Shown: positions 6,042 through 12,422 of the stretch, piece after piece
Layout of the letters: each line of letters starts with the position of its first letter
Numbering within the stretch: the first letter of the stretch is position 1
Assembly (NCBI RefSeq): GCF_959025735.1
Contig: NZ_CAUFJQ010000051.1
Coordinates: 1-13,252 of the forward strand
Reading direction: 5' to 3'
From: an uncultured Streptococcus sp.
GTDB taxonomy: Bacteria; Bacillota; Bacilli; Lactobacillales; Streptococcaceae
Length of the DNA stretch: 13,252 nucleotides
Made by a program: the position numbers and the translations under genes
The notes under the pieces: model-generated
Told to the model about the DNA's origin: nothing
Seen by the model: the letters and a program-made list of their open reading frames with translations, nothing else
The model's database searches: none

Positions 6042-7176
6042 AACGAATCTTTCCGTCCGTCACACGAATCTTCCGTCCCCGCCAATTAATCACAGGAGGA
6101 GTCATCAGAACATAAATAAACAGCCAAGGAAGCAGGAGATCATTCAGCACCTCGTAGATGACTTCATCCAAGTGGAGGTGACTGGGTAGAATGCTTTGTC
6201 GATAGAGGAGCATCCATACTGCCTTGAATCCCAGTAAGCCCAAGACTAGAAGAGAATACGGCCAACCTAAAAAAAGACTTAAGATCAAAGTTGGAAGAGG
6301 TAGAAAACTCGGTAAACCTATGAGACTAAACAGCTTCCAATCCAGGTGTTCTTTGAGGTAGATAGAGCTAAAGAGAAGCCAACGCTTCATCTGGAGCAAA
6401 TATTGCTTGGCATCCTTGATAGTCGTTCGAACATTACAGGTAACTCGCGTTTGAATAATGGATATTCCTTTACTACTCAAAAAATCGGCCACGGCTAAAT
6501 CATCACATAGATAATCCTTAATCGCTGTGAAAAGCTTCTGGCCTTTTGCAAGTTCTACCGGTAGGATATAAAACATCCCGTTGATGGAGTGATTCGCCTC
6601 AACTTCTGCCATTGTAAAATAGGTAATAAAGGAATTGCCATTTACAAATGCTGCGACCAGCTTGGACCAGAAATTGCTTCTCTCCTGGTTATAAGGAATA
6701 CCTGTCAGAATGACCTCTTGACCCAAATAGGCGGTCAGCTCACCCATTTTAGAAAAATCAATCACACTATCATCGTCCAAAACAATCAGATAAGGCCGGG
6801 TCAGCTCCTCTACAACCTGCTCAATCTTGTAACTCTTGGGATTAATCCCCTGAGGGACGTCTTCAATGAGAAAAATTCGAATGCGGTGGGCAAAGGATGC
6901 GTCTTTACAAATCCGATCTGCTACTCGCTGGGCTTCTGTATCAGACTGATCAATCAACCAGTAGAATTCTACTGCTTCAGTTTGCTGGAGATTGGCCCGC
7001 AAATCACTCTCTAAACGAGGATCCCCAGAAAGGATGGGTTGGACCACCGTAAAAAGCTCTTCTGGAAAGTCCGCAGTATGAACCTGACCTCTTTTATAAT
7101 AAGTAAAGGACAGCAACCAACGGATGAGAAATAAGAAAAGATAAGCAACGGCTAAAAATATAAATACAAATTTCAT
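6034..7176 (-). CDS. Membrane glycosyltransferase, GT2/GT21 type (ceramide glucosyltransferase-like)
   Basis: This 380-residue protein has an N-terminal membrane anchor (about 2-24) and several C-terminal membrane segments (about 283-325 and 345-362). The D,D,D,QxxRW pattern of GT2/GT21 enzymes is intact: an early D76 in LIDQSD, GINPKSYKI (110-118), LDDDSVID (133-140), DYLCDDLAVADFL (221-233) and QMKRW (262-266). The C-terminal INWRGRKIRV (363-372) and the overall order are those of ceramide glucosyltransferases, which put glucose on ceramide at the membrane. Streptococci are not known to make ceramide, so the acceptor is probably another lipid. The gene overlaps the upstream SDR gene by four bases (ATGA) and has AAGGGA eight bases before its ATG. 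Confidence 0.85.
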   Translation of the reverse strand: MKFVFIFLAVAYLFLFLIRWLLSFTYYKRGQVHTADFPEELFTVVQPILSGDPRLESDLRANLQQTEAVEFYWLIDQSDTEAQRVADRICKDASFAHRIRIFLIEDVPQGINPKSYKIEQVVEELTRPYLIVLDDDSVIDFSKMGELTAYLGQEVILTGIPYNQERSNFWSKLVAAFVNGNSFITYFTMAEVEANHSINGMFYILPVELAKGQKLFTAIKDYLCDDLAVADFLSSKGISIIQTRVTCNVRTTIKDAKQYLLQMKRWLLFSSIYLKEHLDWKLFSLIGLPSFLPLPTLILSLFLGWPYSLLVLGLLGFKAVWMLLYRQSILPSHLHLDEVIYEVLNDLLLPWLFIYVLMTPPVINWRGRKIRVTDGKIRYE

Positions 7177-7949
7177 CTATTCAGTCCCTTTTTTAAATAT
7201 ATAGCAAGGAGACGGATGATCCACCTTTGGGGAAGTAGTCGACCTAGCCAAACTAGCAAGCGATAGCGAAGGCCGATAACAGCATAGGAAGTATCCCCTT
7301 CTATGAATCGGATCAACTGCTGAGCGACTTTCTCAGGCTTCATCTGCAAGCGACTACCTCCCAATGCTTCTACTAGTTTAGTTGGAAAAATAGCTGTTTG
7401 GACTGGTCCAAGAATATAGAGACCTAGCTGGACCTGGGAATCTGATTGCCTCAGTTCCTCCTGGAGAGCAAGAGTGTAGGTCTGCAAGGCAGCCTTGCTA
7501 GCACTGTAGGCTGCTAGATAGGGATGAGGAAAAAGAGCTGCCAACGAAGACAGCTGGACCAGCTTGATCTTCTGATTCTTTTGCACCACCTGCTTGATTA
7601 GCTGGACTGGACTATGGTAGTTGACTTGCCAGAGGTCTTGCTCACTGGCTGAATCAAGGTCACTTTCACGGGAAAAGTAAGCTAAACCTGCACAATTAAC
7701 AAGAAGATCAGCATCTAGACTCTCTACAAAAGATTCTAGAGCCACTTGATCTAGCATATCTAATGTTAAGATTGACAGTTGCGCCTTGCTCCCAGTTAGT
7801 TCCTTTTGGACTTGGGAGAGTTTGTCAGCATCTCGACCCACTAAGATCAGATGATCCAGACTTCTTGCCAGTTCTTTCGCTAGCTGCCGGCCAATCCCTC
7901 CTGTAGCGCCTAAAATGATTGCTTTTTTTATAGTATCTTCCATCTTCAT
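7173..7949 (-). CDS. Short-chain dehydrogenase/reductase (SDR)
   Basis: A 258-residue classical SDR with the NAD(P)-binding motif GATGGIG (14-20), NCAG (85-88), the structural N110, the catalytic serine in LSSLAA (133-138) and YSASK (148-152) with the Tyr-Lys pair. R39/D40 in LVGRD suggests preference for NADPH, though this is a weak guide. The C-terminus beyond about residue 225 is hydrophobic and basic (RYRLLVWLGRLLPQRW), which could attach the enzyme to the membrane. Substrate is unknown; reduction of a keto-acyl or ketone intermediate would fit the operon. It is the first gene. No clear Shine-Dalgarno sequence precedes either ATG (7949 or 7943), and an extended -10 lies just upstream, so it may be translated from a leaderless message. 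An in-frame stop at 7979-7977 rules out a much earlier start. Confidence 0.88.
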   Translation of the reverse strand: MKMEDTIKKAIILGATGGIGRQLAKELARSLDHLILVGRDADKLSQVQKELTGSKAQLSILTLDMLDQVALESFVESLDADLLVNCAGLAYFSRESDLDSASEQDLWQVNYHSPVQLIKQVVQKNQKIKLVQLSSLAALFPHPYLAAYSASKAALQTYTLALQEELRQSDSQVQLGLYILGPVQTAIFPTKLVEALGGSRLQMKPEKVAQQLIRFIEGDTSYAVIGLRYRLLVWLGRLLPQRWIIRLLAIYLKKGLNR

Positions 7950-7955
7950 AACTCT

Positions 7956-7964
7956 AGTGTACCA
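7956..7964 (-). promoter_or_regulatory. Candidate extended -10 promoter of the glycosyltransferase operon
   Basis: TGGTACACT on the minus strand (TG 7964-7963, TACACT 7961-7956) matches the extended -10 form TGnTAnnnT. The only hexamer at -35 distance, TTTTCT (7984-7979), is weak. Only six bases separate the -10 from the first ATG, so transcription would begin at or beside the start codon. This is the same arrangement as plsY but with a poorer -10. Confidence 0.45.
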
Positions 7965-8030
7965 AATTTCAACCAGTTAGAAAACTCTTACTACCATTCA
8001 CAAACTTTACAGTTCAACCCCCTACTTATC

Positions 8031-8065
8031 AAAAAGGTCTCTAACGTAAAAATAGAGTCCTTTTT
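8031..8065 (-). terminator. Rho-independent terminator after the broken small gene
   Basis: AAAAAGGTCTCTA (8031-8043) and TAGAGTCCTTTTT (8053-8065) pair over 13 positions with one mismatch around a 9-base loop. Read on the minus strand it follows the remnant gene's stop codon by about 10 bases and ends in T5, so it would end transcription coming from 9151 through the tandem genes. It has T5 on both strands and could work either way. It isolates the glycosyltransferase operon from upstream transcription. Confidence 0.75.
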
Positions 8066-8074
8066 GTCTTTTGT

Positions 8075-8293
8075 CTATTTCCCAACCCTACTTCGATAAC
8101 TACTAGCTATTAGGCGATCAAATAGGAAAGGTCGGTTTAATAAAACTACTGGAGCTGTGATGATTACAAATAGTACCAACATGAAAAAGTAAGAGCAAAC
8201 AAGCAGAGGAACAAGAGTCTACCTGTAGCTTTATTAAACTCACTCATTAAAGTCACTAGGCTCAATGGAATCAAGAAGAAATAGGTATCTCAT
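8075..8293 (-). pseudogene. Frameshifted small membrane-protein gene
   Basis: On the minus strand an open frame from 8247 encodes MSEFNKATGRLLFLCLFALTF and then stops soon after a run of five T (8188-8184). One extra T in that run would join it to a second frame that continues as FMLVLFVIITAPVVLLNRPF and ends RSRVGK at a TAG (8077-8075). The joined product would be 57 residues with one strong membrane segment. A second single-base change near 8280 would extend it back to an ATG at 8293-8291 (MRYLF joined to FLIPLSLVTLM), adding another hydrophobic segment. A good terminator lies ten bases beyond the stop, as expected for a former gene. It could instead be a sequencing error or chance. I do not recognise the protein. 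Confidence 0.42.
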
Positions 8294-8318
8294 AAGATTT
8301 CTCTTAGATCAGTATCCA

Positions 8319-8729
8319 CTATAAAGCATCGACTAGGTCCATCAGTATTTCCATAGGTGTTTTTTTCCTACGACCATTAACAGTTTCGATAAGATGATAA
8401 ACTTTTAAACGATTGTCATTGCTAAAGACAAACTCAAAGCGGAATTCGCGTCCGTTGGGTGCCACTGTATCAAATTTCGTTTTATATTTATCATGAACGG
8501 GGCTAACTGGAAACTTATTGAAGAGCAAGCGACGCTTATCTCCTGCTTCTTTCAAACACTTTTCTAGCTCCTGGCAATAGTTATAAAACAGCTGATAGAG
8601 GTCTTCTTCTGAAATTCTTCTTCTCCGAACTAGTGATGTAAAATCCGAAAAATTTCTGCGCGGGATTTCAATGCTAAATGAGAAGCCCTCCTGATTGATT
8701 CTTTCTAAAAATGCATCTCTTGAAATCAT
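8319..8729 (-). CDS. Uncharacterised protein, second member of a tandem paralogous pair
   Basis: I do not recognise this family. From the ATG at 8729 the product is 136 residues and aligns along its whole length with its neighbour at 8786-9151: MISRDAFLERINQEGFSF versus MVSRKAFIDKANQEGFSF, a shared arginine-rich stretch (VRRRRISEEDLYQLF versus VWRKRLSEEQLYQIF), and a strongly conserved C-terminal block NGREFRFEF...VY.L.ETVNGR+K.T. It carries an insertion of about 15 residues mid-protein that the neighbour lacks. It has no signal peptide or membrane segment and is probably cytoplasmic and basic. A TTG at 8789 would overlap the upstream stop and add 20 residues (MTVYRNNKG...), but the paralogue's start argues for the ATG, which has AAAGAG about nine bases upstream. 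Confidence 0.72.
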   Translation of the reverse strand: MISRDAFLERINQEGFSFSIEIPRRNFSDFTSLVRRRRISEEDLYQLFYNYCQELEKCLKEAGDKRRLLFNKFPVSPVHDKYKTKFDTVAPNGREFRFEFVFSNDNRLKVYHLIETVNGRRKKTPMEILMDLVDAL

Positions 8730-8785
8730 AGAACCACTCTTTCTTTTATCAATTTGTAGTGAACCCTTATTGTTTCTATACACAG

Positions 8786-9151
8786 TCAATCCATTATGTA
8801 GTCAAGCAGATCCATCAGGGTGAGTTTCTTGCGACCATTGACGGTCTCAAATAAATTATAAACTCTTAGTTCTTGGTTCTTTTTAAAAGCAAACTCAAAG
8901 CGAAACTCCCGGCCATTGCATGCCACTATATAAAATCCGGTCTGATACTTCCTCTTATCCTCTACTACTTTCATTTGCCGGTCTTCTACCTCTCTACAAA
9001 GTGAAAGAAAGATCTGATAGAGTTGCTCCTCAGAGAGCCTTTTTCTCCAAACTAATGACTTGAAGTTATTGTACCGCCACCATGGGATTTGGATGTTGAA
9101 GGAAAAACCTTCCTGATTGGCTTTATCGATAAATGCTTTTCTGGAGACCAT
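8786..9151 (-). CDS. Uncharacterised protein, first member of a tandem paralogous pair
   Basis: A 121-residue soluble protein of unknown family. It is related end to end to the following gene but without that protein's central insertion. The order is an N-terminal MVSRKAFIDKANQEGFSFNI, a basic and aromatic stretch IPWWRYNNFKSLVWRKR, a helical SEEQLYQIFLSLCREVED, then the best-conserved part NGREFRFEF (about 79-87) and VYNLFETVNGRKKLT. The alternating charged and aromatic residues in the conserved part look like a beta hairpin. The ATG at 9151 has AGAGGAG five bases upstream, and a near-perfect extended -10 promoter lies 37 bases away, so it is likely well expressed. No catalytic motif is visible; a role in nucleic-acid or protein binding is possible but only a guess from the basic composition. 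Confidence 0.75.
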   Translation of the reverse strand: MVSRKAFIDKANQEGFSFNIQIPWWRYNNFKSLVWRKRLSEEQLYQIFLSLCREVEDRQMKVVEDKRKYQTGFYIVACNGREFRFEFAFKKNQELRVYNLFETVNGRKKLTLMDLLDYIMD

Positions 9152-9187
9152 ACTAACTCCTCTTCTAATGGAACATCGTTTGACTCT

Positions 9188-9216
9188 ATTATACCATCTT
9201 TTATCCTTTCACAAAA
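9188..9216 (-). promoter_or_regulatory. Strong extended -10 promoter of the tandem unknown genes
   Basis: TGGTATAAT on the minus strand (TG 9196-9195, TATAAT 9193-9188) is a perfect extended -10. The -35 is poor (TTTTGT at 17 bases or TTGTGA at 15) and lies in the T run of the preceding terminator. The expected start point is about 30 bases before the ATG at 9151, leaving room for the AGAGGAG ribosome binding site. Confidence 0.8.
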
Positions 9217-9237
9217 AAGCATTCCAAACGGAATGCT
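9213..9237 (-). terminator. Rho-independent terminator of the Sua5/YrdC-like gene
   Basis: On the minus strand AGCATTCC (9237-9230), loop GTTT, GGAATGCT (9225-9218) form a perfect 8-bp stem followed by a run of T to 9213. It begins 13 bases after the stop codon at 9250. Its T run overlaps the -35 region of the next promoter. Confidence 0.88.
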
Positions 9238-9249
9238 GTTTTCTATTTC

Positions 9250-10035
9250 TTAATAGTATTCCCCTTGGCGGTAGTTCCAAGAGTTGAAATGATCAGATAA
9301 GTGCATCATGATCTTATCGATATCCAATCCCTTACGGATCACGACTGGACAAGTGTTGACAGAACGGCTGCCTGTTCCTTGTTCTGGGATGAGTTTTCCT
9401 TCCGCGTCAACCATAGAGACCATCACGCCTTGTTCATAGCGAGTTTCAATGGTCTTGTCTGGTTGGATAGAAGCTACATAATCGTCAGCTTCGATAACCA
9501 AGTCCACGGCACCTTCGATACGCTCACCAATCCCTTCAACCTTCCCGCGGTTTCCTTTACCGGAAGGGTTAGCTGAAGAGGCGTATACCATCTTGCCTTC
9601 TTTTTCCCACATTTCTTTGGCGATTTGCTCACCAGCTTTACCAAATTTGATGACAAAGCATGAAGTTCCACGAACGTCTGTCATAAGTTCTTCACGTCCA
9701 TCTCCGAAAGCTTGCAATTTTGCATAAGCATCTTCACGCCAAGGAAGGATACAACCAAGCAAAATATCTTCATCCCAATGTTTTTGGTAGAAGGCTTCGA
9801 TTTCAGGATTCAATTGCGCAAGGGCACGAAGTTCATCCATGCTTCCGCAAAGAACCACACCTGGTTTGTTGCGGTTGCGTTCTTTGGCTTCGAATTTACG
9901 TTCCAAGCCAGCCTTATCACTGGTCATGATGATGTAGCCAACTTTGGTAGGGCAGACGATACAACCACCCTCTCCTTTAAGAATATCAAATCCTTCTTGT
10001 GAAAGTTGTCCGTCCCATTGAATGTGTTTTGTCAT
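9250..10035 (-). CDS. Sua5/YciO/YrdC-family protein with atypical motifs
   Basis: The 261-residue protein belongs to the YrdC-like fold, whose best-known members (TsaC/Sua5) make threonylcarbamoyl-AMP for tRNA modification. It has a nucleotide/bicarbonate-site lysine-arginine motif KERNRNKP (51-58) and the conserved SSANPSGKGN (153-162). However, the usual TDTxYGL motif is CPTKVGYII here (28-36), so canonical TsaC activity is doubtful. Streptococci normally carry a canonical TsaC elsewhere, so this is probably a paralogue. The C-terminal segment after about residue 205 (GSRSVNTCPVVIRKG) resembles the end of YciO-like proteins. The ATG has AAAGGAAAGAG upstream. It lies 98 bases behind leuD on the same strand, with its own promoter and a CodY-like site, suggesting expression tied to amino-acid supply. 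Confidence 0.78.
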   Translation of the reverse strand: MTKHIQWDGQLSQEGFDILKGEGGCIVCPTKVGYIIMTSDKAGLERKFEAKERNRNKPGVVLCGSMDELRALAQLNPEIEAFYQKHWDEDILLGCILPWREDAYAKLQAFGDGREELMTDVRGTSCFVIKFGKAGEQIAKEMWEKEGKMVYASSANPSGKGNRGKVEGIGERIEGAVDLVIEADDYVASIQPDKTIETRYEQGVMVSMVDAEGKLIPEQGTGSRSVNTCPVVIRKGLDIDKIMMHLSDHFNSWNYRQGEYY

Positions 10036-10065
10036 AAGTCTCTTTCCTTTTCTATTCTTTTTAGT

Positions 10066-10094
10066 ATTGTATCAAAATATAGTCTCAAATTCAA
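10066..10094 (-). promoter_or_regulatory. Promoter of the Sua5/YrdC-like gene
   Basis: TTGAAT (10094-10089), a 17-base spacer and TACAAT (10071-10066) on the minus strand form a good sigma-A promoter, with a TG one base before the -10 as well. The expected leader is about 24 bases and carries the AAAGGAAAGAG ribosome binding site. Confidence 0.78.
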
Positions 10095-10096
10095 TA

Positions 10097-10111
10097 TATT
10101 TTCAGAAAATT
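10097..10111. promoter_or_regulatory. Probable CodY box upstream of the Sua5/YrdC-like gene
   Basis: On the minus strand AATTTTCTGAAAATA matches the CodY consensus AATTTTCWGAAAATT at 14 of 15 positions. It ends two bases upstream of the -35 hexamer. CodY senses branched-chain amino acids in low-GC Gram-positives and usually represses biosynthetic genes such as the leu operon that ends just upstream. Binding here would touch the promoter and could also act as a roadblock to readthrough from leuD. Confidence 0.7.
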
Positions 10112-10133
10112 CGTAATTCGGTATACAATTTTA

Positions 10134-10724
10134 TCATTGCCAGTAAGCTGGCCGGTTCTTCTCATAAGCTGCGATCAAGTCTTCATACTGAAGCGTAATC
10201 CCGATATCATCCAAACCATTGAGCAATTTGTGTTTCCAATCTTGATCGATCTCAAAGCGAAACTCTCCAACAGGCGAGATGATCTTCTGCTCTTCCAAAT
10301 CTACTGTCACTGGATCTGTCGGCTTCAAATTTGCCAATTTTTGACGAACCTCTAGCGGTTGGACAATAGGCAGCATGCCATTATTGAGCTCATTATTGTA
10401 ATGGATATCTCCGAAGGATCCGGCGATAACGACTTTAAAGCCATAATCAGCTAAAGCCCAGGCGGCATGCTCCCGAGAGGAACCAGCCCCAAAATTGTCA
10501 CCAGTGATCAAAATGGTCGCCTTGCGGTATTCTGGCTTGTTAAAGATAAAATCTGGATCCTCAGTATACTGGTCATCCAAATAGCGCCAAGCATACATGA
10601 GGTATTTCCCAAAGCCTTTTTTATCAATCAACTTTAAGAATTGCTTGGGGAGGATCTGGTCGGTATCGATATTATCGTTCATCAAGGGAACTGTAGTCCC
10701 CGTATAAATGGTAAATTTCTCCAT
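10134..10724 (-). CDS. leuD: 3-isopropylmalate dehydratase small subunit
   Basis: LeuD is the swivelling domain subunit that with LeuC isomerises 2-isopropylmalate to 3-isopropylmalate in leucine synthesis. At 196 residues it has normal length. Family blocks are NIDTDQILPKQFLK (18-31), GDNFGAGSSREHAAWAL (75-91) and FGDIHYNNELNNGMLPI (104-120). The ATG is preceded by a full AAAGGAGG that overlaps the end of leuC. The intergenic distance is 11 bases, so the two subunits are translated from one message in matched amounts. Downstream I see only a weak AT-rich hairpin (AAAATT/AATTTT around 10107-10133), so some readthrough into the next gene is possible. Confidence 0.97.
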   Translation of the reverse strand: MEKFTIYTGTTVPLMNDNIDTDQILPKQFLKLIDKKGFGKYLMYAWRYLDDQYTEDPDFIFNKPEYRKATILITGDNFGAGSSREHAAWALADYGFKVVIAGSFGDIHYNNELNNGMLPIVQPLEVRQKLANLKPTDPVTVDLEEQKIISPVGEFRFEIDQDWKHKLLNGLDDIGITLQYEDLIAAYEKNRPAYWQ

Positions 10725-10735
10725 GCTTCCTCCTT

Positions 10736-12118
10736 TTACTCGACTTCTGGCATTTGGCGCACATCGACAAAGCGACCAGCGATTGCTGCTGCAGCGGCCA
10801 TTGCTGGGCTACAGAGATGGGTTTTAGCCCCAAATCCTTGGCGGTCTTCAAAGTTCCGGTTGCTAGTAGAGGCACAGTGGACCCCATCTGGAACCTTGTC
10901 TGGGTTCATTCCTAGACACATGGAGCATCCTGGATCACGCCATTCAAAGCCCGCATCCATGAAGATCTTGTCTAAACCTAATTTTTCAGCGGCTTGCTTA
11001 ACCGGACGAGAGCCAGGTACCACAATAGCTGTTAAGTTTGGCGCAATTTTTTTGCCTTTCACAAACTTGGCTGCCAACTCCAAATCGCTGAGACGCGCAT
11101 TGGTACAAGAACCGATAAAAATAAAGCCTAATTCAATGTCTGCTGGTTTTTGGCCAGGTTCAAGATCCATATAATGATAAGCCCGTTCATCATTCATGTC
11201 GCGAATCTCTGGAAAAGGAGTCTCGAAGTCCACTCCCATAGAAGGATTGGTCCCCCAAGTCACCATCGGAGCAAGATCAGATACATCCATACGGATGACC
11301 TTATCATAAACGGCATCGTCATCACTGACTATAGTCTTCCAATCAGCTACTGCAGCCTCAAAATCATCTGGCACACATTCGCGTCCCCGGAGGTAGTCAA
11401 AGGTCGTCTCATCTGGATTCATGATCCCCATTTTGGACCCGAACTCGATCGACATGTTACAGATGGTCATGCGTTCTTCCATGGTCAAGCGATCAATTGC
11501 TTCTCCCCGATACTCTACGACATAGCCAACTCCACATGCAACACCGTAGCGCGCTATCAAAGCTAGGATGTAATCCTTTGAATAGATCCCTTTTTGTGGG
11601 GTTCCGGTGAATTCAACCAACATTTTCTTTGGTTTGACTTGCCAGATGGTTTGGGTAGCAAAGACGTGCTCCACTTCACTGGTTCCAATCCCAAAAGCAA
11701 TGGCACCAAAGGCTCCGTGGGTTGCGGTATGGCTGTCTCCACAGACAATAAATTTTCCAGGCTGGGTCCGACCGGTTTCAGGGCCCACCATATGAACGAT
11801 TCCTTGCTTAGCAGAACCATGGGCAGCATGATCAATCCCAAAGTCCACCACATTCTCAGCTAATTTATCAATTTGGGCTTTTGAAATCACATCTCGAATA
11901 TCAAAAATATTGACCGTTGGAACATTGTGATCAAAGGTTCCAAAGGTTAAATCGGGTCGTCGAACCTTGCGTCCTGCATCCCTTAATCCTTGAAAGGCTT
12001 GCGGACTCGTCACTTCGTGGATGTAGTGTTGGTCCACATACATGAGTTGGGGTTGCCCTTCCACTCCTGTAATCACGTGGCGGTCCCAAAGTTTATCAAA
12101 GATAGATTTTCCACTCAT
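10736..12118 (-). CDS. leuC: 3-isopropylmalate dehydratase large subunit
   Basis: LeuC is the [4Fe-4S] aconitase-family subunit that pairs with LeuD. The 460-residue length is typical. Cluster ligands are C338 in IGSCTNAR and C398 and C401 in DPGCSMCLGMNPD. Substrate-site blocks TFDHNVPT (61-68), CGDSHTATHGAFGAI (126-140) and SNRNFEDRQG (419-428) are intact. The ATG at 12118 has GGAG seven bases upstream and lies 24 bases behind the DUF1294 gene, inside the leu operon. Nothing unusual in the protein. Confidence 0.98.
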   Translation of the reverse strand: MSGKSIFDKLWDRHVITGVEGQPQLMYVDQHYIHEVTSPQAFQGLRDAGRKVRRPDLTFGTFDHNVPTVNIFDIRDVISKAQIDKLAENVVDFGIDHAAHGSAKQGIVHMVGPETGRTQPGKFIVCGDSHTATHGAFGAIAFGIGTSEVEHVFATQTIWQVKPKKMLVEFTGTPQKGIYSKDYILALIARYGVACGVGYVVEYRGEAIDRLTMEERMTICNMSIEFGSKMGIMNPDETTFDYLRGRECVPDDFEAAVADWKTIVSDDDAVYDKVIRMDVSDLAPMVTWGTNPSMGVDFETPFPEIRDMNDERAYHYMDLEPGQKPADIELGFIFIGSCTNARLSDLELAAKFVKGKKIAPNLTAIVVPGSRPVKQAAEKLGLDKIFMDAGFEWRDPGCSMCLGMNPDKVPDGVHCASTSNRNFEDRQGFGAKTHLCSPAMAAAAAIAGRFVDVRQMPEVE

Positions 12119-12142
12119 CGTCTTTCTCCATTTATCTTCTTG

Positions 12143-12421
12143 TTAGGAAATCCATTGAAGGATTAGAAAGAGGGCACCTGCTAAAAGAAGGCTACTGCCC
12201 CACCAGGTGGCTTGAAAATACCATTTCCTCACCTTGTGGTGAAAGAGATATCCACCTAGTAGAGCTCCGAATCCACCAAGCAGCCAGCTCTCGAGTAACA
12301 GGACCTTTTCAGGAATCCGCCACCTGTTTTGGATAGCTTTTCGTTTATCTAAACCATAGGTCAGAAATACGATACTATTCCAAATAGCAATAACAACTAA
12401 ACAGCGGTCTCTCCAAGTCAT
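12143..12421 (-). CDS. DUF1294 small membrane protein
   Basis: The 92-residue product has the DUF1294 pattern: a first membrane helix (LVVIAIWNSIVFLTYGLDKRKA), then WRIPEKVLLLESWLLGGFGALLGG, the motif FHHKVRKWYF and a last hydrophobic segment. The function of the family is not known. The ATG at 12421 follows the leuB stop codon by a single base, so translation is probably coupled to leuB; GGGAA lies about nine bases upstream. A TTG at 12436 would add five residues and overlap leuB, but is less likely. Its position between leuB and leuC makes it part of the leucine operon transcript. Confidence 0.88.
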   Translation of the reverse strand: MTWRDRCLVVIAIWNSIVFLTYGLDKRKAIQNRWRIPEKVLLLESWLLGGFGALLGGYLFHHKVRKWYFQATWWGSSLLLAGALFLILQWIS

Positions 12422-12422
12422 C

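Larger units (their letters stand above)
7950..8318. other. 369-base stretch without an intact gene
   Basis: Between the SDR gene and the second tandem unknown gene. From right to left it holds the frameshifted membrane-protein remnant (8075-8293), its terminator (8031-8065) and the extended -10 of the glycosyltransferase operon (7956-7964). The part from 7985 to 8030 shows nothing I can name. Confidence 0.6.

Noticed and set aside
6589..7014. 141-codon plus-strand open frame inside the GT21-like gene
   Set aside because: Antisense to conserved catalytic motifs of the glycosyltransferase and without a supporting start site.
4142..7949. Naming the operon a rhamnolipid locus
   Set aside because: Only folds correspond. 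There is no specific similarity to RhlA that I can see and no dTDP-rhamnose genes nearby.
8730..8789. TTG start adding 20 residues to the second tandem gene
   Set aside because: The paralogue begins at the residue matching the ATG at 8729, and the extra 20 residues have no counterpart, so the shorter form is preferred. The overlap with the upstream stop keeps it a possibility.
10107..10133. Terminator after leuD
   Set aside because: The AAAATT/AATTTT stem is short, AT-only and has a bulged base, with no convincing T run. I mention it only under leuD.
10641..11174. 177-codon plus-strand open frame opposite leuC/leuD
   Set aside because: Antisense to leuC and leuD, both of which have complete family motifs.
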